Counted from the stretch's first letter, positions 1-7,401 are shown. The stretch is 64,000 nt of DNA from Pseudomonas chlororaphis subsp. aurantiaca (GCF_013466605.1 NZ_CP059162.1:4402001-4466000), one strand, 5' to 3'. The notes: generated by a model from the letters alone, not told the origin. A program made the numbers and translations.

Positions 1-194
1 ACCAGCGCGACTTCGAGAAAACCCAGGCCGATTTCTTCCAGCACCCGGTTCATGTCTTCGATCTTCGGCTGGCGCCGTTTGCTCAGCCAATGGCCGATGC
101 CGCCCTGGGACATGCCCAGGCGCTCCGCGAGCTTTTCTTGTGTGACCTTGCGGTCCTTCATGTTGGATTTAACCAACTCGATCCATTTGTCCAT
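1..194 (-). CDS. XRE-family transcriptional repressor, N-terminal part (runs off the left edge)
   Basis: Only the first 64 codons are inside the window. The reading starts MDKWIELVKSNMKDRK and continues with TQEKLAERLGMSQGGIGHW, a classic XRE/Cro-CI helix-turn-helix in which the second helix reads the operator. In Pseudomonas such regulators next to a DUF6124 gene usually carry a C-terminal LexA/CI-type S24 autopeptidase domain, but that part lies outside the window, so SOS cleavage is inference. It is transcribed away from the DUF6124 gene, and the shared intergenic region carries two matching palindromes that are likely its operators. Confidence 0.8.
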   Translation of the reverse strand, partial: MDKWIELVKSNMKDRKVTQEKLAERLGMSQGGIGHWLSKRRQPKIEDMNRVLEEIGLGFLEVAL

Positions 195-204
195 GGACCG
201 GAAC

Positions 205-278
205 AATACGTTGTGTATTTCGGCCCTCAACACACAAGTTGTAGTATTTGAAACCTAGTCACAAATACATTAAGTATT
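205..278. promoter_or_regulatory. Paired operators between the XRE repressor and the DUF6124 gene
   Basis: Two perfect inverted repeats of the same layout, AATAC-N5-GTATT, lie at 205-219 and 264-278, with an ACAA-G-TTGT palindrome between them near 234-242. Spacing and symmetry fit binding by a CI-like dimer at two sites controlling both divergent genes. The binding protein is inferred from the adjacent gene. Confidence 0.6.
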
Positions 279-325
279 ACCATTCCTCAGACCCTCTTAT
301 TCCACGTCAAAGGATGGAACCACTC

Positions 326-667
326 ATGAGCACAACCAGCAAAGATGCACCGGAACTGGAAACCGATGTCGGCTTCAACGCCCTCAAGGACAGCGAGGCC
401 GCCCGCCGGGCCATGGACTACTACTTGAAACCGGCTATTGCAGAAGCGGCGATCGACGAGAAGTTCTTCGAGGTCAGACACAGCATCAGCAGCGAGGAAG
501 CAATGATCCACGCTTCCGACCTGCTGCGCTGCGCCGCGGCCAGCGCCTACGAGGCCGCCGACCACCTGCGGGGAACCCGACGGGACCTGGCGTTTTCCGT
601 GGTGCACATGATCGATATGGCCAAGGCGCTGGTGGATCGCTCGCTGGACAGCCAGCGCCAGGAATGA
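326..667 (+). CDS. DUF6124 family protein
   Basis: A 113-residue protein of unknown function (MSTTSKDAPELETDVGFNAL at the N-terminus). It matches the small Pseudomonas DUF6124 family, usually found beside an XRE repressor as here. No signal peptide or membrane segment is visible, so it is probably cytoplasmic and helical. ATG 326 is preferred because AAGGA lies about 11 bases upstream; an in-frame ATG at 314 sits directly on the purine run and is less likely. The divergent paired operators suggest it is repressed by the neighbouring regulator. Function is unknown. Confidence 0.75.
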   Translation: MSTTSKDAPELETDVGFNALKDSEAARRAMDYYLKPAIAEAAIDEKFFEVRHSISSEEAMIHASDLLRCAAASAYEAADHLRGTRRDLAFSVVHMIDMAKALVDRSLDSQRQE

Positions 668-762
668 AATGCACGGCAGAATTCGCCCACGGCCGACCCG
701 GCCGATGAACAAGGCTGACAACAGAGCCAGGAAATTATTTTCTGAAAGGCGGGGAAAAACAT

Positions 763-793
763 TTGACTTGCAAATGATAATGATTATTATTGC
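763..793 (+). promoter_or_regulatory. Fur-box promoter of the PrrF sRNA
   Basis: A -35 element TTGACT (763-768) and -10 element TATTAT (785-790) with a 16-base spacer. Between and over the -10 lies AATGATAATGATTATTATT, within a near-palindrome at 770-793 that closely resembles the Fur consensus GATAATGATAATCATTATC. Fur-Fe(II) binding here would block RNA polymerase, so transcription is expected under iron limitation. Confidence 0.85.
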
Positions 794-797
794 AAGC

Positions 798-911
798 AAC
801 TGGTCGCGAGATCAGTCGATAACCCAAGAGACCTTAGGTCGGACTCCTGGATTATCTCCTCATCAGGCTAATCACGGTTTTTGACCCGGCTTTTTGCCGG
901 GTCTTTTTTTT
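798..911 (+). ncRNA. prrF: PrrF-type iron-responsive small RNA
   Basis: The roughly 114-base transcript begins AACTGGTCGCGAG just after the Fur-controlled promoter. It carries the PrrF core ACCTTAGGTCGGACTC followed by ATTATCTCCTCATCAGGCTA and the single-stranded AATCACGGTTTTTGAC, and ends in a strong terminator. PrrF RNAs act with Hfq to repress mRNAs of iron-containing proteins (succinate dehydrogenase, aconitase, Fe-SOD) when Fur repression is lifted. This is a lone copy. Whether it corresponds to prrF1 or prrF2 cannot be told from the window. Confidence 0.9.
883..911 (+). terminator. Rho-independent terminator of PrrF
   Basis: GACCCGGC (883-890), a TTTTT loop and GCCGGGTC (896-903) are followed by eight T residues. 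The 266 bases that follow, up to the next gene at 1178, show no gene or clear signal. Confidence 0.93.
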
Positions 912-1177
912 CTGCCAGTTTTTCTGGCTTGGCTTCAGGCTAATGAAGACTGGGTACCGCTAAATTGGCGGCGATGATAGCAAAAGAATGCCTCATTGCA
1001 AGCCGACGCCCGCCGCAACGGCTCGCAAATGCAAAAACAGCGCTTGAGAATCAATCGTATAGCTTCTAAGCTGCTTTCGCGTCAAGGACGACGCCCCCCC
1101 TCTCCTGCGGAAATTACCCCGGTATTTCCCTGCCTTGCTAAAGTAACGGCCATAAAAATCCTGTTCAGGAATCGACC

Positions 1178-2329
1178 ATGACCGTGGCTCAAAGCTCGTT
1201 TCAAATCTCTGCCAATTTCGACAGCGGCAATATCGAAGTACTGGATGCCAGCAATCCCTCGCAAGTCCTGCTGGCCATCAAGCCCGACACTCGCAGCGCG
1301 CATTTCCAGTGGTTCCACTTCAAGGCCAGCGGCCTGCATGTCGGCCAGGAACACTGGTTCCGCCTGAGCAACGCCAGCAAATCCTCGTACAACAAGGCCT
1401 GGACCGGCTATCAGGCGGTGGCGTCCTACGACCACGTCAACTGGTTCCGCGTCCCGACGATTTTTGAAGGCGATACCCTGCGCTTCTGCCTGGAAGCCAC
1501 CCAGACCCACGCCTGGTTCGCCTATTTCGAACCCTACAGCCGCGGCCGGCATGACTGGCTGATCGAGCAGGCGCTGACCAAGGCCGGCGCCGAACTGCTG
1601 GCCACCGGCAAAAGCGTCGAGGGTCGCGATATCCAGTTGCTGCGCAAAGGCAGCGGCGGCGAAGGCCGGCGCAAGGTCTGGATCATCGCCCAGCAGCACC
1701 CTGGCGAGCACATGGCCGAATGGTTCATGGAGGGGGTGATCGAACGCCTGCAGCACCGTGACGATGCCGAGCTGAACAGGCTGCTGGCCAGCGCCGATCT
1801 GTACCTGGTGCCGAACATGAACCCCGACGGCGCCTTCCACGGCCACTTGCGTACCAACGCCATGGGCCAGGACCTGAACCGCGCCTGGCAGAGCGCCAGC
1901 CAGGAGCTCAGCCCGGAAGTGCTGTTCGTCCAGCAACAGATGGAGCAGTACGGCGTCGACCTGTTCCTCGACGTGCACGGCGACGAAGAAATCCCCCATG
2001 TGTTCACCGCCGGCTGCGAAGGCAACCCGGGCTATACGCCACGCCTGGCCAAGCTCGAGGAGCATTTCCGCAGCCACCTGAAACACAAGACCCGGGACTT
2101 CCAGACCACCCACGGCTACACCAGGGACAAGCCTGGCGAAGCCAACATGACCCTGGCCTGCAACAGCGTCGGCGAGAAGTTCGACTGCCTGTCGCTGACC
2201 CTGGAAATGCCGTTCAAGGACCACGACGACAATCCCAACCCGCTCACCGGCTGGTCGGGAAAACGCTCGATGCAACTGGGCAAGGACGTTCTCAGCACCG
2301 TGGCCGACATGGTCGGCATCCTGCGCTGA
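1178..2329 (+). CDS. M14-family cytosolic-type zinc carboxypeptidase
   Basis: 383 residues. An N-terminal beta-sandwich domain (about 1-130) precedes an M14 carboxypeptidase domain, the layout of the M14D (CCP-like) bacterial group. Zinc ligands appear as H174 and E177 in QQHPGEHMAEW and H267 in FLDVHGDEE. Substrate-binding N233-R234 lie in GQDLNRAW, and the general base is probably E343 in LTLEMPF. No signal peptide is seen, so it is probably cytoplasmic. Members of this group are proposed to remove C-terminal residues or glutamyl side chains; the bacterial substrate is unknown. ATG 1178 has TCAGGA about 8 bases upstream. Its 3' end overlaps the opposite-strand HxlR gene by 214 bases. Confidence 0.88.
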   Translation: MTVAQSSFQISANFDSGNIEVLDASNPSQVLLAIKPDTRSAHFQWFHFKASGLHVGQEHWFRLSNASKSSYNKAWTGYQAVASYDHVNWFRVPTIFEGDTLRFCLEATQTHAWFAYFEPYSRGRHDWLIEQALTKAGAELLATGKSVEGRDIQLLRKGSGGEGRRKVWIIAQQHPGEHMAEWFMEGVIERLQHRDDAELNRLLASADLYLVPNMNPDGAFHGHLRTNAMGQDLNRAWQSASQELSPEVLFVQQQMEQYGVDLFLDVHGDEEIPHVFTAGCEGNPGYTPRLAKLEEHFRSHLKHKTRDFQTTHGYTRDKPGEANMTLACNSVGEKFDCLSLTLEMPFKDHDDNPNPLTGWSGKRSMQLGKDVLSTVADMVGILR

Positions 2330-2778
2330 TCCTGTTGCGCCGGCACCCGCCGGCAATCCTCGGGCCCGAGCAAGCGCCCGTCCGCCGAGCGCAATTCCAG
2401 CGGTCGCAGCGGCAGCCCCTGCTCGCGGTCGACCATCAGCGAATGCGCTTCCCCCTCCTCGTAGAAATGCGCCTCGCCCCACTGCCGCAGACCGATGATC
2501 AGGTTGAACAGGCCGTTACCCTTCTGCGTCAGCACGTACTCCTGATAGGCACTGCCGTCCGACGCCGGCAGCACTTCGAAGATGCCGTGGGCCACCAGGG
2601 TCCGCAGGCGGGCGGCGAGGATGTTCTTGGCCATCCCCAAATTGCGCTGGAACTCGCTGAAGCGGCGGATGCCGTCGAAGGCATCGCGAATGATCAGCAG
2701 CGACCACCAGTCGCCGATAGCGTCCAGCGAACGGGCTACCGGGCATTCGGCGCCCTCCAGGCTTGTGCGTTTGACCAT
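2116..2778 (-). CDS. HxlR-family transcriptional regulator with an unusual C-terminal extension
   Basis: The first about 145 residues are a typical HxlR winged helix, including the conserved N-terminal cysteine in AECPVARSLDAIGDWW, a residue often used for redox or electrophile sensing. Family members usually end near the GRLLGPEDCRRVPA segment. Here the frame stays open for about 70 more residues and runs antisense through the end of the carboxypeptidase gene. The extension has no recognisable domain and may come from a lost stop codon or small indel. The gene diverges from an MFS pump, which it probably controls. A minus-strand promoter is visible at 2809-2837. Confidence 0.85.
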   Translation of the reverse strand: MVKRTSLEGAECPVARSLDAIGDWWSLLIIRDAFDGIRRFSEFQRNLGMAKNILAARLRTLVAHGIFEVLPASDGSAYQEYVLTQKGNGLFNLIIGLRQWGEAHFYEEGEAHSLMVDREQGLPLRPLELRSADGRLLGPEDCRRVPAQQDQRRMPTMSATVLRTSLPSCIERFPDQPVSGLGLSSWSLNGISRVSDRQSNFSPTLLQARVMLASPGLSLV

Positions 2779-2808
2779 GATGCAGACTCGCGACAGGAAA
2801 GTGGTTGC

Positions 2809-2855
2809 AATATAAAACCAGCCTCTCTACCGTACAACTGGTTTCATAAAGAAAC
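2809..2855. promoter_or_regulatory. Divergent control region of the HxlR regulator and MFS pump
   Basis: On the minus strand TTGTAC (2837-2832), a 17-base spacer and TATATT (2814-2809) form a good promoter for the regulator. Overlapping it are an inverted repeat AACCAG (2816-2821)/CTGGTT (2838-2843) and a palindrome GTTTC-ATAAA-GAAAC (2841-2855). These are candidate HxlR operators placed to control both genes. Confidence 0.6.
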
Positions 2856-2875
2856 TAGAATTCACGGAGCCGAGC

Positions 2876-4087
2876 ATGACAGCCGCAATCGCCCCTCTGC
2901 CATCCGCCACCATTCCGGCGTCGGTGGTGCTGCTCTTTGCCATTGCCTGCGGGCTGGCGGTGGGCAATGTCTATTACGCCCAACCCCTGCTCGACGCCAT
3001 GGCCCACAGCCTGGACATGCCGCCGGCGACCATCGGCCTGGTCATCACCCTGACCCAGGTCGGCTATGGCCTCGGCCTGCTGTTCCTGGTGCCGCTGGGC
3101 GACCTGCTGAACCGCCGGCGCCTGATCGTCGGCCAGACGAGCTTGTCGGTCGTGGCCCTGTTGATGGTGGCATTGGCCGCGGACAGCACCTGGCTGTTGC
3201 TGGGCATGGCCCTGACCGGGTTGCTCGCGGTAGTGACCCAGGTGCTGGTGGCCTATGCCGCCAACCTGGCCGCGCCGGGCGAACGTGGCCGGGTGGTGGG
3301 CAGCGTGACCAGCGGCATCGTGCTCGGGATCCTGCTGGCGCGCACGGTCTCGGGAACCATGGCCGACCTGGCCGGCTGGCGTTCGGTGTACCTGCTGTCG
3401 GCCGGGCTGACCCTGTTGATGGCACTGCTGTTGTGGCGGGTGCTGCCCAAGGTCGAGCAACCGGCGGCAATGCACAGCTACGGTCAACTGATCCGCTCGC
3501 TGTTCGGTCTGTTCCGCGAAGAAAAGGTCCTGCGCGATCGAGCGGTGCTGGCGATGCTGATCTTCGGCGCCGGCACTGTGCTGTGGACCCCGCTGGTGTT
3601 GCCCCTGAGCGCCCCGCCGCTGTCGCTGTCGCACACCGAGATCGGCCTGTTCGGCCTCGCCGGGGCGGCCGGAGCCCTGGGGGCTTCGCGCGCCGGACGC
3701 CTGGTCGACCATGGCCTGGGACAGTGGACCAGCGGCCTGGCGCTGAGCCTGATGCTGGCCTCCTGGTTGCCGATCGCCTACACCCAATCGTCACTCTGGG
3801 CCCTGTTGCTGGGGGTGATCGTCTTCGACCTGGGTTTGCAGGCGGTGCATGTCACCAGCCAGAGCCTGATCTACAGCACCCGCCCCGAGGCCCAGAGCCG
3901 CCTGGCCGCGGGCTACATGCTGTTCTATTCGATCGGCAGCGCCAGCGGCTCGATCGGCGCCACCGCCATGTACGCCTGGGCGGGCTGGACCGGTGTGTGC
4001 CTGCTGGGCGCCGCGATCAATAGCGTGGCGCTGCTGTACTGGCTGTGGAGCCTGAACCCGCGCAAAGCCCTGGTGTGTGCCGGTTGA
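2876..4087 (+). CDS. MFS transporter, drug/proton antiporter type
   Basis: 403 residues with about 12 hydrophobic segments; inner-membrane secondary transporter. The N-terminal half carries the MFS motif region LGDLLNRRRL between helices 2 and 3, and GNVYYAQPLLDAMA near the first helix is typical of the YnfM-like DHA group. It diverges from an HxlR regulator 97 bases away, the usual arrangement for an inducible efflux pump. The substrate cannot be read from sequence. ATG 2876 is preceded by CGGAGCC. Confidence 0.85.
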   Translation: MTAAIAPLPSATIPASVVLLFAIACGLAVGNVYYAQPLLDAMAHSLDMPPATIGLVITLTQVGYGLGLLFLVPLGDLLNRRRLIVGQTSLSVVALLMVALAADSTWLLLGMALTGLLAVVTQVLVAYAANLAAPGERGRVVGSVTSGIVLGILLARTVSGTMADLAGWRSVYLLSAGLTLLMALLLWRVLPKVEQPAAMHSYGQLIRSLFGLFREEKVLRDRAVLAMLIFGAGTVLWTPLVLPLSAPPLSLSHTEIGLFGLAGAAGALGASRAGRLVDHGLGQWTSGLALSLMLASWLPIAYTQSSLWALLLGVIVFDLGLQAVHVTSQSLIYSTRPEAQSRLAAGYMLFYSIGSASGSIGATAMYAWAGWTGVCLLGAAINSVALLYWLWSLNPRKALVCAG

Positions 4088-4129
4088 GTCGGGGCCGGTG
4101 TGCCCCTTCTCGACCGCACCGCACGCGCC

Positions 4130-4669
4130 TCAGTCCTTGCCGCGCAGCATGCTTTCCAGTACCCCGTCGCGGCGCACCCAGCCATGGAACAGCGCCGCCG
4201 CCAGATGCAGCAGCACCGTCAGGAACAGCAGGTAGGCGAGAAAGCCGTGAGCCTTGCGCAACAAGGCGAACAGCTGGGCATTGGCCGGCAGGATCGACGG
4301 CAGTTGCAGCGAACTGCCGAGCATCACCGGGTCGCCCGCCGCCGAAATCATCGCCCAGCCCAGCAGCGGCAGGATCAGCATCAGCGCGTACAGCAGCACA
4401 TGGGAGGCCTTGGCCGCCAATGCCTGCCAGCCCGGCAGGTCCGCCGGCATCGGCGGTTGCCGGGTGGAAAAGCGCACGACCAGACGCACGATCACCAGCA
4501 GCAGAATGGCAATGCCCAGCGGCTTGTGCAGGTGGATCAGCCACTCATGGCGCTCGGACACCGAGGCCACCATGCCGGCACCAATAAACAGCATGGCAAT
4601 GATCATCAGCGCCATCAGCCAGTGCAGCAGGCGCGCCAGTGGCGCGAAATGATTCGGTTGGGCGCTCAT
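4130..4669 (-). CDS. Cytochrome b561 family protein, partner of the catalase-like peroxidase
   Basis: 179 residues with four hydrophobic helices. Histidines suited to heme b ligation lie in the first helix (RLLHWLMAL), after the second segment (HLHKPLGI), in HVLLYALM and in KAHGFLAYLLFLTVLLHLAAALFH. This is a di-heme b561/CybB-type inner-membrane electron carrier. Its ATG overlaps the stop of the upstream peroxidase gene by 4 bases, so the two are translationally coupled. It probably feeds quinol electrons to, or otherwise partners, the membrane-anchored peroxidase; that is inferred from gene pairing. Its 3' end is 42 bases from the convergent MFS gene. Confidence 0.9.
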   Translation of the reverse strand: MSAQPNHFAPLARLLHWLMALMIIAMLFIGAGMVASVSERHEWLIHLHKPLGIAILLLVIVRLVVRFSTRQPPMPADLPGWQALAAKASHVLLYALMLILPLLGWAMISAAGDPVMLGSSLQLPSILPANAQLFALLRKAHGFLAYLLFLTVLLHLAAALFHGWVRRDGVLESMLRGKD

Positions 4670-5751
4670 GGGCGGGACTCCTGGGCAGCGTGGGGCAATT
4701 GATCGACTTCACTGGTGCGGCGCAGATAGGAACTGGCGTAGGCCGCCGAACGGGCCGCCAACAGCGGATCGTCGGAGGCGGCAATGCCGCTCGGCAGCAC
4801 CAGCGGGTCGTAGTTGATGTCGCGGCATTCGCCCTCGTTCTGCGGCTGGCTGCGCTCCAGCACCAGGGTCCCGGCATTCAGCACCTTGCGCTCGCTGGGC
4901 CAGGCCTTGCTGGCGTCGTCGGTCGGGTCGCCCGGATTGGCCAGGGTGATGCTCAAGCGCCAGCGCAACGGTCCCGCGGCCAGGCGCTGCACCAGGTCTT
5001 TTTCGAGGAAGTCGTTACCCTCAGGCACTACTGCGCCGGGCGCGTCCTGGGTCAGCGGCACCACGCCCCAGCGCACCGCCTGGCGTTGCCCGGTGGCGCT
5101 CACCAGGTAAAACGCGTTGATGCCGTTGTAGGTTTCGGTGGCGTAGCTGGCCGAGGGCTTGGCGCTTTTGATCCATTGCAGGAACGGCATGGCTTCCGGG
5201 TGGGCGGCAAAGAACGCCGGCACGCTGGCCGGGTTCGGCTTGCCGGTCGCCGGCTCTGGCGCACTGGCCTGCTGCAACTGGTAAAACGCCTCGGGGGTGC
5301 CCACCGGGAACACCGGCATGCTGTTCATCCCGGTGCGCCATTGCTGGCCGTTGGCCTGGGTGAAACGCAGCGCCAGACTGCGGATCGGCACACTGCCGTC
5401 AGGTGCATAGGGGTTGCCGGGGGGCAAGGCGAAACGCCCGACCACCGGGGTCCGCGCTTCGTTGAACACCTGGGCGCTGGAATAGCTGCGGGCCTCGCCG
5501 CTGCTCTCGAAATAACCGACCACGCATACACCCTTGGCGTGGTTGCGACGGAAGCCCGGGTGCACGCCGTTGTTTTTCTCCAGCACATCCACCAGGGCCT
5601 TGGGAGTCAGGCGCTGCGGATCGAAAGTGCCGTTTACATAAGCCATGGCGCCGGCCAGGGCCGCGACCACCAGGGCGATCCCGGCCAGGCGCAGGCTCAG
5701 GCTGGCCGCGCTCAACGGCGGACGATCAGGGGGTGATGGACGATCTACCAT
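4666..5751 (-). CDS. Catalase-family peroxidase with N-terminal membrane anchor
   Basis: 361 residues. A hydrophobic segment at about 20-40 suggests a signal anchor that places the enzyme in the periplasm. The distal heme-pocket histidine is H71 in RRNHAKGVCV, and the SrpA-like small catalase core follows (VVGRFALP, SLALRFTQ). The C-terminal proximal region includes RSAAYASSYL, whose tyrosine is the candidate heme ligand. Members of this minimal catalase-related group act mainly as peroxidases. Upstream is an ECF-type promoter identical in layout to that of the divergent sigma factor gene, so it is likely part of that regulon. Confidence 0.9.
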   Translation of the reverse strand: MVDRPSPPDRPPLSAASLSLRLAGIALVVAALAGAMAYVNGTFDPQRLTPKALVDVLEKNNGVHPGFRRNHAKGVCVVGYFESSGEARSYSSAQVFNEARTPVVGRFALPPGNPYAPDGSVPIRSLALRFTQANGQQWRTGMNSMPVFPVGTPEAFYQLQQASAPEPATGKPNPASVPAFFAAHPEAMPFLQWIKSAKPSASYATETYNGINAFYLVSATGQRQAVRWGVVPLTQDAPGAVVPEGNDFLEKDLVQRLAAGPLRWRLSITLANPGDPTDDASKAWPSERKVLNAGTLVLERSQPQNEGECRDINYDPLVLPSGIAASDDPLLAARSAAYASSYLRRTSEVDQLPHAAQESRP

Positions 5752-5794
5752 GAATATCTCCAGGGCCGCGGGCCACAGGTGGAAAGGACAGGTC

Positions 5795-5820
5795 AGACGA
5801 ACCCCGGCAGCGGTTATTCC
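5795..5820 (-). promoter_or_regulatory. ECF-type promoter of the catalase/cytochrome b561 operon
   Basis: On the minus strand GGAAT (5820-5816, in GGAATAACC), exactly 16 bases, then CGTCT (5799-5795). It mirrors the plus-strand promoter at 5849-5874. Confidence 0.75.
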
Positions 5821-5848
5821 CTGGCCCGCTATTTATTTTTCGGGCACG

Positions 5849-5874
5849 GGAATAACCTGCGTTGCCGGGCGTCT
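5849..5874 (+). promoter_or_regulatory. ECF-type autoregulatory promoter of the sigma factor gene
   Basis: GGAATAACC starts at 5849, with 16 bases after GGAAT and then CGTCT (5870-5874). Same elements and spacing as the divergent promoter, as expected for a sigma factor that transcribes its own gene. Confidence 0.75.
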
Positions 5875-5928
5875 GGCGCAAGTGTGCTGTTGCAAGCGTA
5901 GCGACTGGCCAACAACCTGCAGGCCCCC

Positions 5929-6435
5929 ATGAACGATATCGACGAACAGCTGCGTGAAATCATTCCCCGGTTGCGGCGCTTCGCCCTGTCCCTGAGCCGT
6001 CAGCCCAGCAGCGCCGACGACCTGGTGCAGGCGAGCCTGGAACGGGCGCTGTCGAGCTGGGGCGAAAAACGCCCCGAGGGCGATCTGCGGGCCTGGCTGT
6101 TCGCCATTCTCTACCGGCAGTTTCTCGACGCGCACCGCCGCTCACGGCGTTATGCGCGCATGCTGGAATTCTTCACCGGGCGCGACGACGCCCAGCCTTC
6201 GGTGGAACGCAGCGTGGTCGCGCAATCGACCCTGGAGGCCTTCGACCGCCTGCCCGCCGAGCAGCGCGCGCTGTTGCTCTGGGTCTCGGTGGAAGGCCTG
6301 AGCTACAAGGAAGTCGCCACTATCCTCGACGTGCCCACCGGCACCGTGATGTCCCGACTGTCCCGGGCGCGCCAGGCCCTGCGCCAGCTCAGCGACGGCG
6401 AAATCAGCAGCCCTTCTTTGCGGATACTCAAATGA
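5929..6435 (+). CDS. ECF RNA polymerase sigma factor
   Basis: 168 residues. Region 2 (about 10-75, including SADDLVQASLERAL and RAWLFAILYRQFLDAHRR) and region 4 (about 105-160, LPAEQRALLLWVSVEGLSYKEVATIL followed by PTGTVMSRLSRARQALR) are both clear; there is no region 1 or 3. Its stop overlaps the anti-sigma start in ATGA. It faces the catalase/cytochrome b561 operon, and both sides carry the same GGAAT-N16-CGTCT promoter. A role in peroxide or related oxidative stress is inferred from that regulon. Confidence 0.93.
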   Translation: MNDIDEQLREIIPRLRRFALSLSRQPSSADDLVQASLERALSSWGEKRPEGDLRAWLFAILYRQFLDAHRRSRRYARMLEFFTGRDDAQPSVERSVVAQSTLEAFDRLPAEQRALLLWVSVEGLSYKEVATILDVPTGTVMSRLSRARQALRQLSDGEISSPSLRILK

Positions 6436-7187
6436 TCAGCCTGCCCCCCAGCGAACGCGACCTGCACGCCTACGTCGATCATCAGCTCAGCGAGAGCGAC
6501 CGGCGCCTGCTGGAAAGCTACCTGAGCAGCCACCCGCAGCTCGCCGCTCAGGTCCAGGCCTGGCAACAGGACGCCCAGCAGCTGCGTGCGGCCCTCGGCG
6601 GCGCCCTGCAGCAACCGGCCAACCCTGGCCTGGACCCGGCGCTGATTCGCCAGCGCCTCAAGCGCCAGTCGCGCCGCCACCTGGCCAGCGCCGCGCTGCT
6701 GTTGATCGCCCTCGGCGTCGGCGGCCTGAGTGGCTGGCAGGCGCGGGAAATGACCCTGGCCAGTGCTCTGCCGCTGCCGATGACCGACGCCCTGCAAGCC
6801 TATCGCCTGTTCGCCCAGCAAGGCGTCCTCCCGGCCGACCTCGAGGTCCGGGGCAACGGCGCCATGCAGGCCTGGCTCGACCGCTACTTCACCCAGGCCG
6901 AGCGCTTGCCGGACCTGCGCGAGGCCGGGTTCCAGGCGGTCAGCGGGCGTTTGCTGAGCACCGATCAAGGGCCGGCAGCGATGGTGTTGTACGAAGACCA
7001 GGGCGGGCACAGGATCAGTTTCTATATCCGCCCGCCGGGACCGAGGAATTACCTGCTGCCCCGGGGCAGCCGCAGCGATGGCGAACTGCAGGCCGACTAC
7101 TGGTCCGACAGCGGCTACAACTACGCCATGGTCAGCCCCAGCGGTTCGGCGGTGGCACAGCGGCTGCAGGACACCCAGAAATTTTGA
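6432..7187 (+). CDS. Anti-sigma factor for the adjacent ECF sigma factor
   Basis: 251 residues. The N-terminal cytoplasmic part (about 1-75) begins SERDLHAYVDHQLSESDRR, the usual start of an anti-sigma helical bundle, and lacks the HxxxCxxC zinc motif, so it is not a ZAS-type redox switch. One membrane helix at about 77-97 (ASAALLLIALGVGGLSGW) is followed by a periplasmic domain of about 150 residues. Translation is coupled to the sigma factor by the ATGA overlap. It presumably sequesters the sigma factor at the membrane until a periplasmic signal arrives. Confidence 0.88.
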   Translation: MISLPPSERDLHAYVDHQLSESDRRLLESYLSSHPQLAAQVQAWQQDAQQLRAALGGALQQPANPGLDPALIRQRLKRQSRRHLASAALLLIALGVGGLSGWQAREMTLASALPLPMTDALQAYRLFAQQGVLPADLEVRGNGAMQAWLDRYFTQAERLPDLREAGFQAVSGRLLSTDQGPAAMVLYEDQGGHRISFYIRPPGPRNYLLPRGSRSDGELQADYWSDSGYNYAMVSPSGSAVAQRLQDTQKF

Positions 7188-7246
7188 GCCACAGCGCCCG
7201 TACCCGGTGGGCCAGCCTTGAGACCGCCAGAGGTCCTTCGGACCTA

Positions 7247-7326
7247 TCGCAGCCTGCGGCAGCGGCTACATCGACCCCGTCATCTGGGCCATCACCTTCA
7301 CCTATAGCCGCTGCCGTAGGCTGCGA
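7247..7326. repeat. BIME: paired inverted REP elements
   Basis: REP copy at 7247-7268 (reads TCGCAGCCTGCGGCAGCGG and on) and its inverted partner at 7305-7326, with a short GGTCC-TTC-GGACC hairpin just before, near 7232-7245. This is the same family and arrangement as 58540-58638. It fills most of the gap between the anti-sigma gene and the end of the pilus operon. Confidence 0.85.
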
Positions 7327-7401
7327 TCGGCGGCGAAGCAGCCGCAGGATCTGCGCCACACCACAAACACCTGCGACTAGCACAATAAGGTCACTCCCCC
7401 C

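Noticed and set aside
52..258. 68-codon plus-strand frame at the left edge
   Set aside because: Antisense to the XRE helix-turn-helix and running across its operator region.
1082..2482. 466-codon minus-strand frame antisense to the M14 carboxypeptidase
   Set aside because: Ala/Gly/Val-rich mirror of a gene with intact zinc ligands; no ribosome-binding site or domain.
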